Shown: positions 43,061-54,181 of the stretch, piece by piece
How the letters are laid out: each line of letters opens with the position of its first letter
Numbering within the stretch: the first letter of the stretch is position 1
Assembly: GCA_007449985.2 (NCBI GenBank)
Contig: VIIQ02000133.1
Location: forward strand, 124,001 to 188,000
Direction: 5' to 3'
Length of the DNA stretch: 64,000 nt
Origin: Desmodesmus armatus
Taxonomy: Eukaryota > Chlorophyta > Chlorophyceae > Sphaeropleales > Scenedesmaceae
The notes under the pieces: model-generated
Database searches by the model: none
What the model saw: the letters and a program-made list of their open reading frames with translations, nothing else
What the model was told of the DNA's origin: nothing
Made by a program: the position numbers and the translations under genes

Positions 43061-46000
43061 CCTGTTGATCAAGAACGGCTGCTGAGGTGGAGAAACAACT
43101 CATCCTGAGGGGGCTGGCCTTGAGGGGGGACTTGCAGCTCAAAGGGACGCCCTGCTGTCTTGTGCTGTGCTGTGCCGTGCCATGCCGTGCCATGCCGTGC
43201 TGTGCACCACAGATATCTACATCACACACTCGGGTGACACGTTCGACCACGCTATCCTGAAGTCCCTGAGCCCCTCATCTCGTAACTTACTGGCACGCAG
43301 GCAGCACCCGCAGCAGGTGTGCAGGGGTCTTGTAGGCGTACACCCAGCGCTTGTCCTAGCAAATGCAGTTTGGTTGCCTGTGGGCAGTGCTGAGTCTGCA
43401 CATATGATTGAATTTGGCAGGCAGCACCCGCAGCAGGTGTGCAGAGAGGGTCCATGCCTGCATCTGTTTGTGTTCGCTGGCAATGCTGCACGTCGCTGGG
43501 CGCAGTATTGGGTCCATGCAGACAGCCATTTTTGCAAAGGGGGTGACTTGCATAGTGGGCATGCACAGTTTCCCAAGCTCACTTGCTATCCTCAATGGAT
43601 GTTGGGGTGTTGGTAGAGCTGCAGTGGTCTTGCAGCTGTCGTGTTGCTACAGCCCAAGGTTTCTCTGCCAATCATGCCCGTGCTGACCCGTGGAAAGCTT
43701 CACTTCACCCAGCCAATGTAGCTGCTGCTAATTCTGCTGCAACAACAACTGCTGCAACAACCACTGCTGCTGCACCTGCACCCGCCCACCAGGTTGCTGA
43801 TGAATGGATAGACCAGCTGTTTCCCAGTCAGAAGAAGGTCCAGCTGCAGCGCCTGGCAGACTGGAAGGACACACGCAAGGCCATTGCAGTATGCCACAAC
43901 TGGTGAGTGGGCCAGTGAATGGCAACGTATGGTGTTGGTTTCAAGGGGCAGCTTTTGAGGACACAAGGACGTGCAGCAGCAGTAGGGACTGACAGGGAAG
44001 CTCGGGCAAGGGGGTGAGCTGCCACTGAGGGCTTGTGCAAATCATGAACTAGTCAAATGGCTATGATGAGGCTTACCCAGCACCACTCTGCTGCAGCACT
44101 CTTCTTGTTAGTGTCCAGAAGGCACCAGGCAGCGACTTTGCTGATGGTTTTGAGCTCACCCACCCCGCTGCCCGACCCACCCTCTCTCCCCTTTGCCTCC
44201 TGTCACCAGGTTTGACTGCTGGCGTAAGCCTGGGGAGATCCCATCCAACATACCTGGCTGTCCCTGCCCCCTGGGGCTAGACAAGGTAACAGGGGATGCC
44301 TAGTCTGCAGCAGCATCCAGCCGTTCCTTGGCACCCAAGCTTTATAAATTTGCTGCCTCCGAGGATTACGCGGTCTTTGGATTGTGCAGCTAGCTTTTGT
44401 CTGATCACTGGGCCCTGGCCTTGTTGTATTTGACATTGCTGTGCTGTCATGTGGGATTGTGGATGCTTTGCAGACGGCCTACAGTATTGCCCGGACTATG
44501 TTTGAGACTGCAGGCTTGCCGGCCCATCTGGCGGAGCATGTCAAGGTGAGACAGGGTGTGTACATGTTGTGCCGCGCAGTGCGCGTGAGGTTTGGTGTTG
44601 GTGAGGGTGTGAGCGTGGGAGTGAGTGAGTGTGCGTGACAGTGAGTGAGTGAGCGAGTGAGAGAGCGAGTGAGAGAGCGAGGCAGGGAGTGCTCCAGCTG
44701 CTGCTGCGCTGTGTGCTTGCTGCAGGCTATGGATGAGGTGTGGGTACCAACTCAGTTCAACAAGGACTCTTTTGCAGCAGCAGGTACGTGGGCCGGGTAA
44801 CTTGCCAGTGTTTGAGCACCTGTACATGGATGTGGTCCTGGGTGTGTATTTACGCAGCCTCTCTGCAGCAGCAGCTCGCACATCGTCCTTTAGAGGGACA
44901 ATGCATTCATACGGTTGCCCAACGTTCTGATCTCTGGCACCAATGCAGGCTGTAAGCGCACTGTGGCAGTCTCTAACATCATAGGATGGGGCAGTCTGGC
45001 CTGTGTCAGCCGCGCATGCAAATACGGTCAACCCCAAATGGGCAGAGTGCCGCAGAGTAGTCCCTAGCGGCGAGAGCAACCACGTAACCAACCCCCTTTC
45101 CCGTAATGCTACACAAATCAGGATGTGTGATCTAATGCATGGGACTGGGCAGTGCTGCAGGTAGATGCAGATGCTACCATGGTGCAGCGGCCCCCTTTGC
45201 TTCCTGAGAGGATAGTGTGTGTTTTACTGCTGCAGGTGTGGATCCGGACAAGATCCGGATCGTTCCTGAAGGCATTGACACCACTTTCTGGGACCCTGCC
45301 AAGCACAAACCCATAAATATATCTAAGCTTGACCTGCTTCAAGCTACCGGCCCCACTGCGCGCCCCAATGCGCGGCTACCAAACAGCAAGGGGCCCTCCT
45401 CATTGGATGGGACCCAGCCAGCGAGCAACAAGCCGTACATATTCCTGTCTGTGTTCAAGTGGGAGGCGCGAAAGGGATGGAAGGATCTGGTCAGAGGGTT
45501 TTGCGATGCGTTCAAACCTACAGACAACGTAGTGCTGTGGATACTCACCAAGCCCTTCTTGGAAAGCGGGGAGGTGAGTGCATCTGGCTGGGGGTTGTGT
45601 CATCTGCTGCAGCTGCCAGGATTGACTAAGGGAGATCGGCTGTTGCTGGGTCAGGGAAAACAACAAAAAACCTAAAAAGCCTTAACCCTAAACCCTTGCC
45701 TGGACTATACTACTTCCAGCAGCTGTGCAGAGGCGTCGACGGTGTGGCATTTGGCAAAGCGCAGGCCAAGGGTACCTGCCAGGCTGTTAGTAGATGTCAG
45801 TAACATCATACTGGAGTCTGGTGGGCGAATAGTTGCTCGCAGACCAACACACATGGTGTCACACGTGTGCACTGCACTGCCGCCGCTGCCGTTACTGCTG
45901 CCGTTATCGCTCATTGCTGACAGGACTTTGACGAGAAGGTGCGAGACTACGCGGCAAAGCACTACAAATTCGAGCCCGAACAAGTCGAATCGCGGCTCCC

Positions 46001-46550
46001 GCGCATTTACACGTCGAAAGAGCAGCTGTCCGAAAACGACTTCATCGCTGTCTACAAGCTGGCGGACGCTCTGGTCATCCCCACGCACGGCGAGGGCTGG
46101 GGCCGTCCACAAATTGAAGCGATGAGCATGGGATTACCGGTTATCACAACTAACTGGAGCGGACCCACCGTGTTCTTGAACGAACGCATCGCCTACCCAC
46201 TGGCGATCGACGGCCTTTCGGTGGTCAAGTCTGACGGCGACCCCAACTTTTTCAAGGCTTTTATTGGTCAGAAGTGGGCCCAGCCGTCCGTGAAGCACAT
46301 GGTGCAACTGATGCAGCACGTTTATAACAACCCTGCGGAGGCAGCTGCCAAGGGGAAAGCTGCACGGCAGCATATAGAGCGGCACTTTACACCGCAGGTT
46401 GTTGCGCGGACAGTAGCGGCGGAGGTGCTGCGGTTGCAGCCGATCTTGCGGCAGCGGCAGGAGCAGCAGCGGAAAGCGCACGAGCAGGGGAAGAAGGGGA
46501 TGTTGAGCAAACTGGGGAAGACAGGTGCTGGCCGTGCGTCGACAAAGTAA
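42278..46550 (+). CDS. GT4-family glycosyltransferase, type II membrane protein, 593 aa
   Basis: Nine exons (42278-42608, 42887-42952, 43213-43316, 43793-43902, 44210-44285, 44474-44545, 44726-44783, 45236-45573, 45924-46550) sum to 1782 nt in frame. A basic N-terminus and a hydrophobic segment at about residues 33-50 suggest a Golgi/ER signal anchor. The lumenal part has APFIAQSG-LGTEALS, an ARTMFETAGLP block, MDEVWVPTQFN and a VPEGIDTTFWDP motif. The donor-binding signature PTHGEGWGRPQIEAMSMGLP carries the E442-x7-E450 pair of retaining group-1 transferases. The acceptor and sugar are unknown. The exon 3/4 junction in the middle was chosen by phase and is the least certain. Intron 3 contains a copy of the exon 3 end. 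Confidence 0.88.
43003..43054. repeat. GCA trinucleotide microsatellite, about 17 units, in GT4 intron 2
   Basis: Nearly pure GCA repeat between exons 2 and 3. Similar pure CAG/CTG tracts occur at 29887-29931 and 58263-58309 (the latter coding poly-Gln). Confidence 0.9.
43419..43446 (+). repeat. Intronic copy of GT4 exon 3 end
   Basis: A 28-base block containing GCAGCACCCGCAGCAG and the GTGTGC donor is repeated exactly from 43297-43324, 122 bp downstream in intron 3. Confidence 0.85.
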
Positions 46551-47426
46551 CCTGCATGCAGGGTTGAGCGGTTGCCGTGCCCTTGTTCTGCTGCGCACGT
46601 GTGCATGTGTACATGCATGTACATATGGGCAGGTTTCATTTGTACATGTGCGCCACAGCATGCTGTCCTTCTGTCAGTACAGTGCAAGCTTTTATTGTCT
46701 TCTTTTCCTGACACATGTTGATCTGTTCTGAGTGCGCTGGGGTTTGCCGCAAGTGATTGCTGTTGGTCGCTGACAAAGTTGCTGTCAGGACCTCGCCCAC
46801 GCCTTGCAGGGCGTGCAGGCGCATGTGTGTGGTACTGTGGCTCTTTTGTCGATAATTATGCGGAGAGCGTCGTCTTCCGTCTGAGCCTATACATGGGCTT
46901 CTGGGCGGTAAAAAGTTGGGCTGACCCTGAGGGCTGGAGGGTTTGCTTTGTCCTGGGTTCCCTGAACAGCACAGGCCTGCTGCCCTGTATCAGATGGTAA
47001 GAGGGACTGTGGTGCTTGAGCCTGTTCCCAGGCTGTGCTGAGTGCAGATGCTGAGATCAGCCTGTGCACGTGTTTGCTGTGTGCAGGCCTGATGCGTGTG
47101 CGCCTGTGTTTTTTTTGCTTTGATAGTGTTCAGGGGAGGGTGGGGTGGGGCAGCCCCCATAAGTTGGCCATGCAACTCAGGCAAGAAACCCTTGACTGCA
47201 GGGGGCCGCAGGCTATAAGGGAAGCCTTGGAGGCCTCATTCCCCTTGCGCCTGTTGCTGTAGGCACTGGCTTCAGTGCTTTGGATTGATGTGATGCGCAG
47301 TCGCATGTTGTCAGCAGGCGGGCAAGCAGGTTTCTGCACTGTAGTGCAAGGGTGTGCAGTGCACACGAGCCTTGCCACATGTGTACAGGTTTTGCAGCAG
47401 GTGTCAGGTACCTGAGAAGGACCCAC
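46551..47426. other. Gene-free stretch 5' of the MITE
   Basis: 3' flank of the GT4 gene. No supported gene or RNA. Confidence 0.45.
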
Positions 47427-47434
47427 AAGATATC

Positions 47435-47631
47435 TAGGGATGTGAGCAACCGTAGGTTTCACGGTCACCTACTGCGTAGTTCCGTATTTTCCGTAGGCGT
47501 AGTTCCGTAGTCCCGATTCTGCAAGCGTATACGCGCCTTGTTTTTCGGGGTCGAAACCGCAACCTACGCCGTATTCTACGCCGTAGTCACCTACGGCGTA
47601 GTACCTACGGATACGCCCCCTTACATCCCTA
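47435..47631. mobile_element. 197-bp hAT-like MITE
   Basis: Terminal inverted repeats TAGGGATGTGAG...CCGTAGG and CCTACGG...CTTACATCCCTA bound the element. The 8-bp duplication AAGATATC flanks it (47427-47434 and 47632-47639). The interior consists largely of CGTAG/CTACG motifs in both orientations and could fold into a long stem. No coding capacity. The TIR differs from that of the nested elements at 24-25 kb, so it is a separate family. Confidence 0.9.
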
Positions 47632-47639
47632 AAGATATC

Positions 47640-48258
47640 CTATCGGTCACGTCGGCTTGCACTGAGTGCAGTACTCAGTCCCCTGGGCGTGTAAGACACA
47701 CTGAGCTTGAGGTACTGGAGCGTCATGTGTGCCAGGATGAGCTCGAGTGAAGTCGTCCAAAAGACCGAAGCACTACAGCGCTGTGAACAGAAACACTAGT
47801 GCCACTATGGGACCCTACATGAAGGACGCATTTGCTCATTGTTTACTTGATGTTGCTCAGCACAAACGTCTGCAGTTGAATCTTTGTTGAGAGACGCAGT
47901 CCCCTACCAGCCTGAACCCCAACCAGCCTGAACCCATGCAGCTCCCCAGGCATCACCACAAACAGTCATATCCAAGAACAAAACCTTGGATCCACTGTGC
48001 ATTTGATCTGTGCAGCTGTTACAAGCTCAGGACAGTGCGCATGCACTCTTGAAAAGCTGCGAGCTGCTTAAACAGGGGGCTGCCTGCTGCCAGCGGTGGC
48101 ATGCTGACAAGCTGACCAGCCACGCCACAGCACACCACAGCACAGCAGGGCTGTGTGCTGGGAGAGGTAGACACAGCAGCAGTGCCAGCAGCGGCACCAA
48201 CCACCCCAGCCCCACGACAGCAGCAGCAGCAGCTGCAACTGCCTGCAGCGCCAACTGC
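47640..48258. other. Gene-free stretch 3' of RPS16
   Basis: A TTACA at 48019-48023 (TGTAA on the minus strand) is a likely RPS16 poly(A) signal about 240 bp past the stop. Nothing else was seen. Confidence 0.45.
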
Positions 48259-51200
48259 TTAACGGTAAGACTTCTGGAAACGTGCGCGGGCACCGCGACC
48301 ACCGAACCTGCACGATGGAGGCAGCAGCAGTGTAAACAGTGGTGGTAAGTGTCAAAGTACACCTGGTGTGGCATGTTTCGCCTTGACAACCTTGTTGTGA
48401 GGCAACGGGGCTCAAGGGGTAATGCAACCAGGTCACCATTCATGGAGCACAGCGTGACAGCATACACGCACATGGCACCTATCACAACCCCCTGTATCCC
48501 ACACTGCCCCCCTTCCACACACCAGTACTTTGACTAGCGCTCTTGACTGGCTCGTCTGGCGGTCGATCTCACTCTCTCTGTCTACATCCCCCCCCCCCCC
48601 CGGGTGTCCCCCCCTTGACTCACTTCTTTGGCTCGCAGCGGCGTGGGTCTGCCACCAGCAGTGTGCGGTCGTACTGCAGCAGAGTCTCCTTGATCTGGCA
48701 CTTGCTCTGCTCATCAACATACTTCTGGTAGTAAGCAATGATGGCCTTGGCAATGGCCTGGCGCAGAGCTGTGGGGAGAAAAGGAGGTGAACAAAGCAGA
48801 AGTATGGCAACAAAAGGGCGTGAGACAATGGCTTTGGCAATGGCCCAGCACAGAACTGTTGTAAGGGGACGATGCATGAGGCCGTGACGCCTGGGGTTCG
48901 ATAGACTTGGCAATGACCTGGCTCCAGAGCGGGTGTGTGTGGGTGTGTGGGTGTGTCGACAGATGGAGTACTTGGATACATGCAACCTCACTAGACTGTC
49001 CTACTACATAGGCAAGCAACAGTGACGTAATCCCTCAGTACCGAGCAGTGCGTGTGTGGTGGTGGTGGGGGGGGGGGGTGGAGGAGCTGCACAAGGATGG
49101 CATTGCATGAGGCGCGACTCACCGTAGACCTGGCTGACGTGTCCTCCTCCCCTCACGCGCAGCCTGATGTCCAGGAAGCCCCAGCGCTGCTTGCCCAGCA
49201 GCAGCAGGGGCTCAAACACCTTGGAGCCAAGGATCTCGGGCTTGATCAGCTCAAGGGGAATGCCTGCAGGCAGCGTGCCGTGGGGGGGGGGGGGGGGCAG
49301 AAGCAGTATGGGAAAACTGTGAGCACAGGTGCAAGTTGGGCTGATCAGCTCAACGGAGATGCCTGTAGAGCAGGAGGGGGGGGGGAACCATGAGGAGGGT
49401 GTGAGCTCAGGTGCTGGTCGGGTTTGACCAGCTTAAGGGGGATGCCAGTGCTGGATGGGGGGGGGGGGGCACACAAAATTGCAGGGCAAGTTGTGCAGGG
49501 GTAGATGCAGGTGCGAAGGGGTGTGACTAGGTGAGGGGAGTGGGGAGACCAGGGCTTGGTGAACGCTGCTGCACCTCTGTTGTTGGTGCCTGACAGTGCA
49601 TTTGACTGCTGCCGCTGATTCGATTTAAAAGCTGCTGGTTCTGCCGCTGCTGCTGGAAGGACCGACACACCCGAACCATGCTGGTTGATATCTTTCTGCC
49701 CGGGATGTCAAGCAGAACAGTAACATCAACCACCACACTTAGGGCATGTTCGTCCTGTACAGCAGCAGCTGCTGCAAGGGTTGCTGCTGCTGCTGCTGGT
49801 GGTTAATGCCTGTGAGGCCTGACTAAGCCACCCCCTCCCCCTCCTGCTGCTGCTCTGCTGGCGTGCAGCAATCACTCCACTGCTGCTGCTGCTGCTGCTG
49901 CATCATGGGCCGCCGGCTGACTGTCGTGCTGGTACACTCTGTTGGCTGCTTGCCACACTGATGCTGCTGCTGGTGCTGACAGCCAACGACGGTGCTGCCA
50001 CGTGGTGCACATGCTGGGAGAGGGAGAGGGGGTGGTCTGCATTGCAGCAAGCCGGGTAACTACAAGCAACCACTTTCATGGTGGCATCAGTGACCAAACC
50101 TGCCGCAGAAGCAAGTCAACCCAGCAGCCCCAGTACCACAGCATTCTGCAGCAAATCTAGAGGGGAAAAGGGGGGAAGAGAGGGGGTAGGGTGGGGGAGG
50201 GGCTCCTGCATTGCAGAAGGCCTGGTGACGACAGGTACAAAGAGTTCAGCTTATCGCCAGCCGCCACCAGACCTGCCGCGAACGCAACCAACACCGAGTC
50301 CTGTCGCACATGCTGAGGGGAAGGGGAGTGAAAGGAGGGCAAGAGGGGGGGGGGGGGGGGCTTGCACTGCAGCAGGCCTGGTGACAACAGGCAACCACTG
50401 AAGAGGTCATTGCTGAAGTCACCTGGCCTGCCGCAAACGCAAGTCAACCCAACGCTCCCACCACCAACACATGCATCCTGCAGCACATCCTGGGGGGAAA
50501 CAAGAAAGGGAGGGGGGGGGGGGGCAAGGGGGTGCTCGTGCATTGCAGCAGGCCTGGTGACTAATGGCAACCACTGTGGCGCTAGTCGCCAAAAGTCACC
50601 AGACCTGCCGCAAGCGCAAGTCAACCCAGTAGCCCCACAATCACGTCCTGTCGCACATGCTGAGGGGAAGGGGGGTGGAGAAGGGGGACAGGGGGACGAG
50701 GTGCTCGTGCATTGCAGCAGGCCTGGTGACAACGGTGCAACCAGTGATATCCTGGTCAGCATCTGCCACCTCGCTTGCCGCAAACGCAAGTCAACCCAGC
50801 AGCCCCACTAACCCCCAGATGCATCAAGCAGCACATACAAGGGGGTGGGGGTGGGGTGAGGGTGCTCTGCATTGCAGCAGGCCTGGTGACAAGAGGCAAC
50901 CAGTGATGGGTTTGCTTGCTCTCATCACCAGGCTTGCCGCAAATGCAAGTCAACCCAACGATCCCACTGCCCACATATCATATGCATCCTGCAGCACATC
51001 ATAAGGGGGAAGAGGGAAACGAAAGGGGGGGGGGGGGCGAGGGGGGGCTCTTGCATTGCAGCAGCCCTGGTGACGTGAGTCAATCATCATGCCTGCAAAG
51101 GGGTCGCCCCCCTATGTTCTAGTGCTGCTATCTTTACACCACATTAATGCGTTGGGGACACTGCAGCAGTACCGAAGGAGCAGAGATCACTGCTTCCCGG

Positions 51201-53628
51201 GTGTGTGTCAGCCTACTGGCGCTGCACCCAAAAAGCTGTGCCCTCCGCCCCCTCTGGCGCCACCACGCTACCAGGCGCCCAGACCCATATACCAGTTTCA
51301 CATACCCAACACCTGTGCCTTGTCGCATCCCAACAACACTCAACTGGAACTAGACATGTCCCCTGCTCCCTGGCACCCAGCACATGCTCAGGGTGCAAGG
51401 CAAACTGGAGCAGCAGGTCCAGCACACTGCAATGCCAGGTCTTGGCCATGACGTCACCATAAGATGGTGATGTCGAGTACAAAACCAACTGCGCGCCGCA
51501 AGCCGAGCCTGCTGCTGCCCCCTGCCTTGTCAATGCTACTTCACAGCCATCAAGGTCCCCAGCACCCTCACTCCCCACCATGAACATCATCTGAACACGA
51601 AGAACTTCTGACAAAGGCCACATGCTCCCCCCCCCTCCCCTACCCACCCTCTCCTCCCCCCTCCCCCCACCTCAAGTACAAAAGTCTGACAAACACAAAC
51701 TTTTAAACATACCGCCCTTGCCGCACACCTTGCCAGCATGGGATCAGGGAGGGAGCCAGAAGGCAGCAGGAGTTACAACTTGCTGTGAACTTTGTGGACA
51801 AAAGCTAAGCTGACATACAAGTTCACAGCAAGCCGTGTCCTGCTGCTCCCCTCAGCCTCTCCCCACTGCCTATCCCAGCCCCAACCAGCACGTCCCAGTC
51901 ACCAGCGCCCCACTAGCCTGCCTGTCTAGAGTACCTGCCATAAGCTATAAAAAGCCCCTGCTGCCCTCCCAGCATGACTGTGGAGGGTGAAAGGCACAGG
52001 ACAGCTTGCTGAGGCATCACTCCCGCCAGTACGGCAGCAGTGGTTCTCAGCACGCAAGTTCCCGCTGCTGCCCTCCGCCTCTCCCCAATCCCTTCCACCC
52101 CTCCCGACCCCCTCCAGGCCTCCTAGGACGTCATGGGCACCAGGCCCCCACCACCCTGTCTGTCTAGAGTGCCTGCCATCAGTTATACAAAAGCCCCTGC
52201 TGCCCTCCCAGCATGAGTACCGGGTTGAAGGCAGAGAGCAGCAGTAGGCACAGCTTGCTGAGGCATTGATCCCACGTACGTGGCAGGACAAGAACCTAGC
52301 ACGCAATTTCCTGCTGCTGCCCTCCGCCTCTCCCCGGTCCCGTCCACCCCTCCCAACCCCCTCGAGGCCTCCCAGCACATCCCAGTCAACAGCGCCCCCA
52401 TCGCCCTGCCTGTCTGGACTGCCTGCCATCAGCTGAGCCAACCTTGCTGTCCTGCGCCTGTCCCAAATCCCCTCAACCCAACCCCATGATACCCCCTCCG
52501 CACTCCCGGCACGCCCAGTCACCAGAATCCCCATTCCCCTGTCTGTCTATAGTGCCTGTCATCAGCTGCCCAAGCCCCTGCTACCCTCACTGCTTCCCCT
52601 AACATGCCGTGCTGGGCTGCTTTCCTATGACAGACCGTGCTGGCCTCAGCCTCAGCGAGCCAGTGTGCAAACCAACTGCTGATGGCCTGTGGGCGCAGCT
52701 GAACATGCATGAAGGCTCTAGCACGCCCACAGGCTTCGACAGGTGGCTTGAAGACTGCATGCTGCATTACGGTGCCGCTTGATTGGATGCTGTTGTGCGA
52801 GATGGGGTGAGCGTGTGTTTTTGAGGGCGGGGGGGGGGGGGGGGGGAAGACCATCAACGCAAGGCTTTACGCCCCCAGAAGAGGCAAATACATTATTTCA
52901 TAGCAAAGCAAGCCGTCTGCTGGAAATACTAGCAGCCTGCCAGCCGCACTGGCTGTGAAGCAGAGACAGAACGGAAGCACCTGCACGCTACTGTGAGAAG
53001 CTTTGGGCGCTGCTTCATGACTGCTGGTCCGCTGCTACTGCACTTGCGGCTACATCAGCCGCTATGACTCCACTGCTGACCCAGCAACTGTCACCCAGCT
53101 GCTGGTGCTGGCACGGGTGTTGCAGGAAACACACCCGCTGCTGCTGTGCCCTAAGCCGTTTCTGATCGGGTTCTCACCATTGAGCTTCAGCAGGCCCTTT
53201 CCAGGCTTGGCATAGGCAATGGCCACTGCTGTCTTCTGCGGTCGCAAACAAGCAACAACAGCAGAAGGCGTGTGAGGCACTCAGCAAGCCACCACTGCAT
53301 CCCCCCGGCAGCAGCAGTTCTGTTCTGACTGTCTGTTCTGCCTGCCCTCCAGCACCATGGATCAGCTGCTGATGGATCCGCATCAAAAGTCGAGCTTAAA
53401 CGTCCAGCAACAACATCTCCACCCCAGCACAAGCAACACCGCTGAAAGCAGATGGTGGCGTCCAGCCTGTGTGAAAGGAGTGGCCGCTGGCTGCGCGCTC
53501 TCACCTTGCGACCAAAGGTCTGGACAGACTGCAATATCAGAAAGGAAACGCGGTCAGTAGGTGCCAAGAGCTCTAGCACACAGCTGCAGCAAAGAAGCAC
53601 CGCTGCTGACCTGAACTGCGGTCGCCAT
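48259..53628 (-). CDS. RPS16: 40S ribosomal protein S16 (uS9)
   Basis: Six exons (53628-53611, 53528-53505, 53235-53178, 49263-49123, 48768-48624, 48307-48259) total 435 nt for 144 residues; human S16 has 146. Clear blocks are [79 protein letters not shown] and the C-terminal [11 protein letters not shown] tail that reaches the decoding centre. The first exon codes only six residues (MATAVQ). All splice phases agree. Intron 3 is 3.9 kb, unusual for a ribosomal-protein gene, and holds two satellite arrays. Starts of exons 4 and 5 are copied into their upstream introns. Confidence 0.95.
48829..48930 (-). repeat. Two intronic copies of RPS16 exon 5 start
   Basis: Diverged copies at about 48829-48863 and 48902-48930 repeat the acceptor and the first codons of the exon ending at 48768 (TGCGCCAGGCCATTGCCAAG in the original). 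Both lie upstream of the real exon on the minus strand. Confidence 0.75.
49330..49455 (-). repeat. Two intronic copies of RPS16 exon 4 start
   Basis: The plus-strand phrase GGCTTGATCAGCTCAAGGGG at the exon start recurs as GGGCTGATCAGCTCAACGGAG (about 49337) and GGTTTGACCAGCTTAAGGGGG (about 49422). Each is followed by a poly-G run, as in the original flank. The units are about 90 bp apart in the upstream intron. Confidence 0.8.
50045..51076. repeat. Satellite array 1 in RPS16 intron 3: about six units of 155-175 bp
   Basis: Each unit contains CCTGCCGCAAACGCAAGTCA, a GCAGCACATC phrase, a purine/poly-G tract of variable length, and GCATTGCAGCAGGCCTGGTG. Units begin near 50073, 50245, 50401, 50575, 50745 and 50905. 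The G tract varies most, as expected for slippage. Confidence 0.9.
51810..52600. repeat. Satellite array 2 in RPS16 intron 3: three to four units of about 240 bp
   Basis: The units share CTGCTGCCCTCCGCCTCTCC, CCCAGCACGTCCCAG-like and CCTGTCTGTCTAGAGT-like phrases, a CTGCCATCAGCT stretch and an AGCTTGCTGAGGCAT phrase. Unit joins are visible at about 52058 and 52303. The last unit is rearranged. Confidence 0.85.
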
Positions 53629-54181
53629 GTTGGCTGGCTCTCGTTCAGTGACCGTGAAGCGTCAAAAGAGGGAGTCCAGGGATCGTGCCACAGCCTTGGG
53701 CTGCTTACTGTGAGTCTTCGAACCGCGAAGGGTTTTGGCTTGAAAGCTCAGAGTGCTTGAAGCCATAAGACTGCTCCTGAGTGGAAGTTGCTATCAACAC
53801 CATGCATTTTTTGAAGTGTCCCTGCCCTTGAATGCATCGGGCCCTGTGACTGTCAGAACACACTCCTGTTCTTGTTGGGCAGGACCCTTCTACTGCTGCT
53901 TTGTTCAGCAGACGCGACGACTGGAAGCAGCAAGCATCAAGCAACGGATGTCAACAGTACTGGTGTTGTCCTCTTACAGGAGTCTCATCACGATCCTTAT
54001 AGCTTGTCAGCACCAGCGCCAGCCTGGCAATCATCAGCAGGGGCGGGGGGTATGCAATGCATCCATGCCTCACGCAGTAACCAACTTGCCTTCACAATAA
54101 GTGATCACAATCACTACCATCCATACAACAGTGCAACTCACAACCAATGCGACTCGCGCAGGGTCAGCCTGACCCCACCCA
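53629..54181. other. RPS16 promoter and mannosyltransferase 3' flank
   Basis: Both genes lie on the minus strand. TTACA at 53974-53978 (TGTAA on the minus strand) lies about 205 bp past the mannosyltransferase stop and is its likely poly(A) signal. RPS16's promoter must lie in the lower part of this interval. Confidence 0.45.

Noticed and set aside
50045..51076. CRISPR-like regular repeats
   Set aside because: Units are 155-175 bp without short constant repeats and unique spacers. This is a satellite inside a eukaryotic intron.
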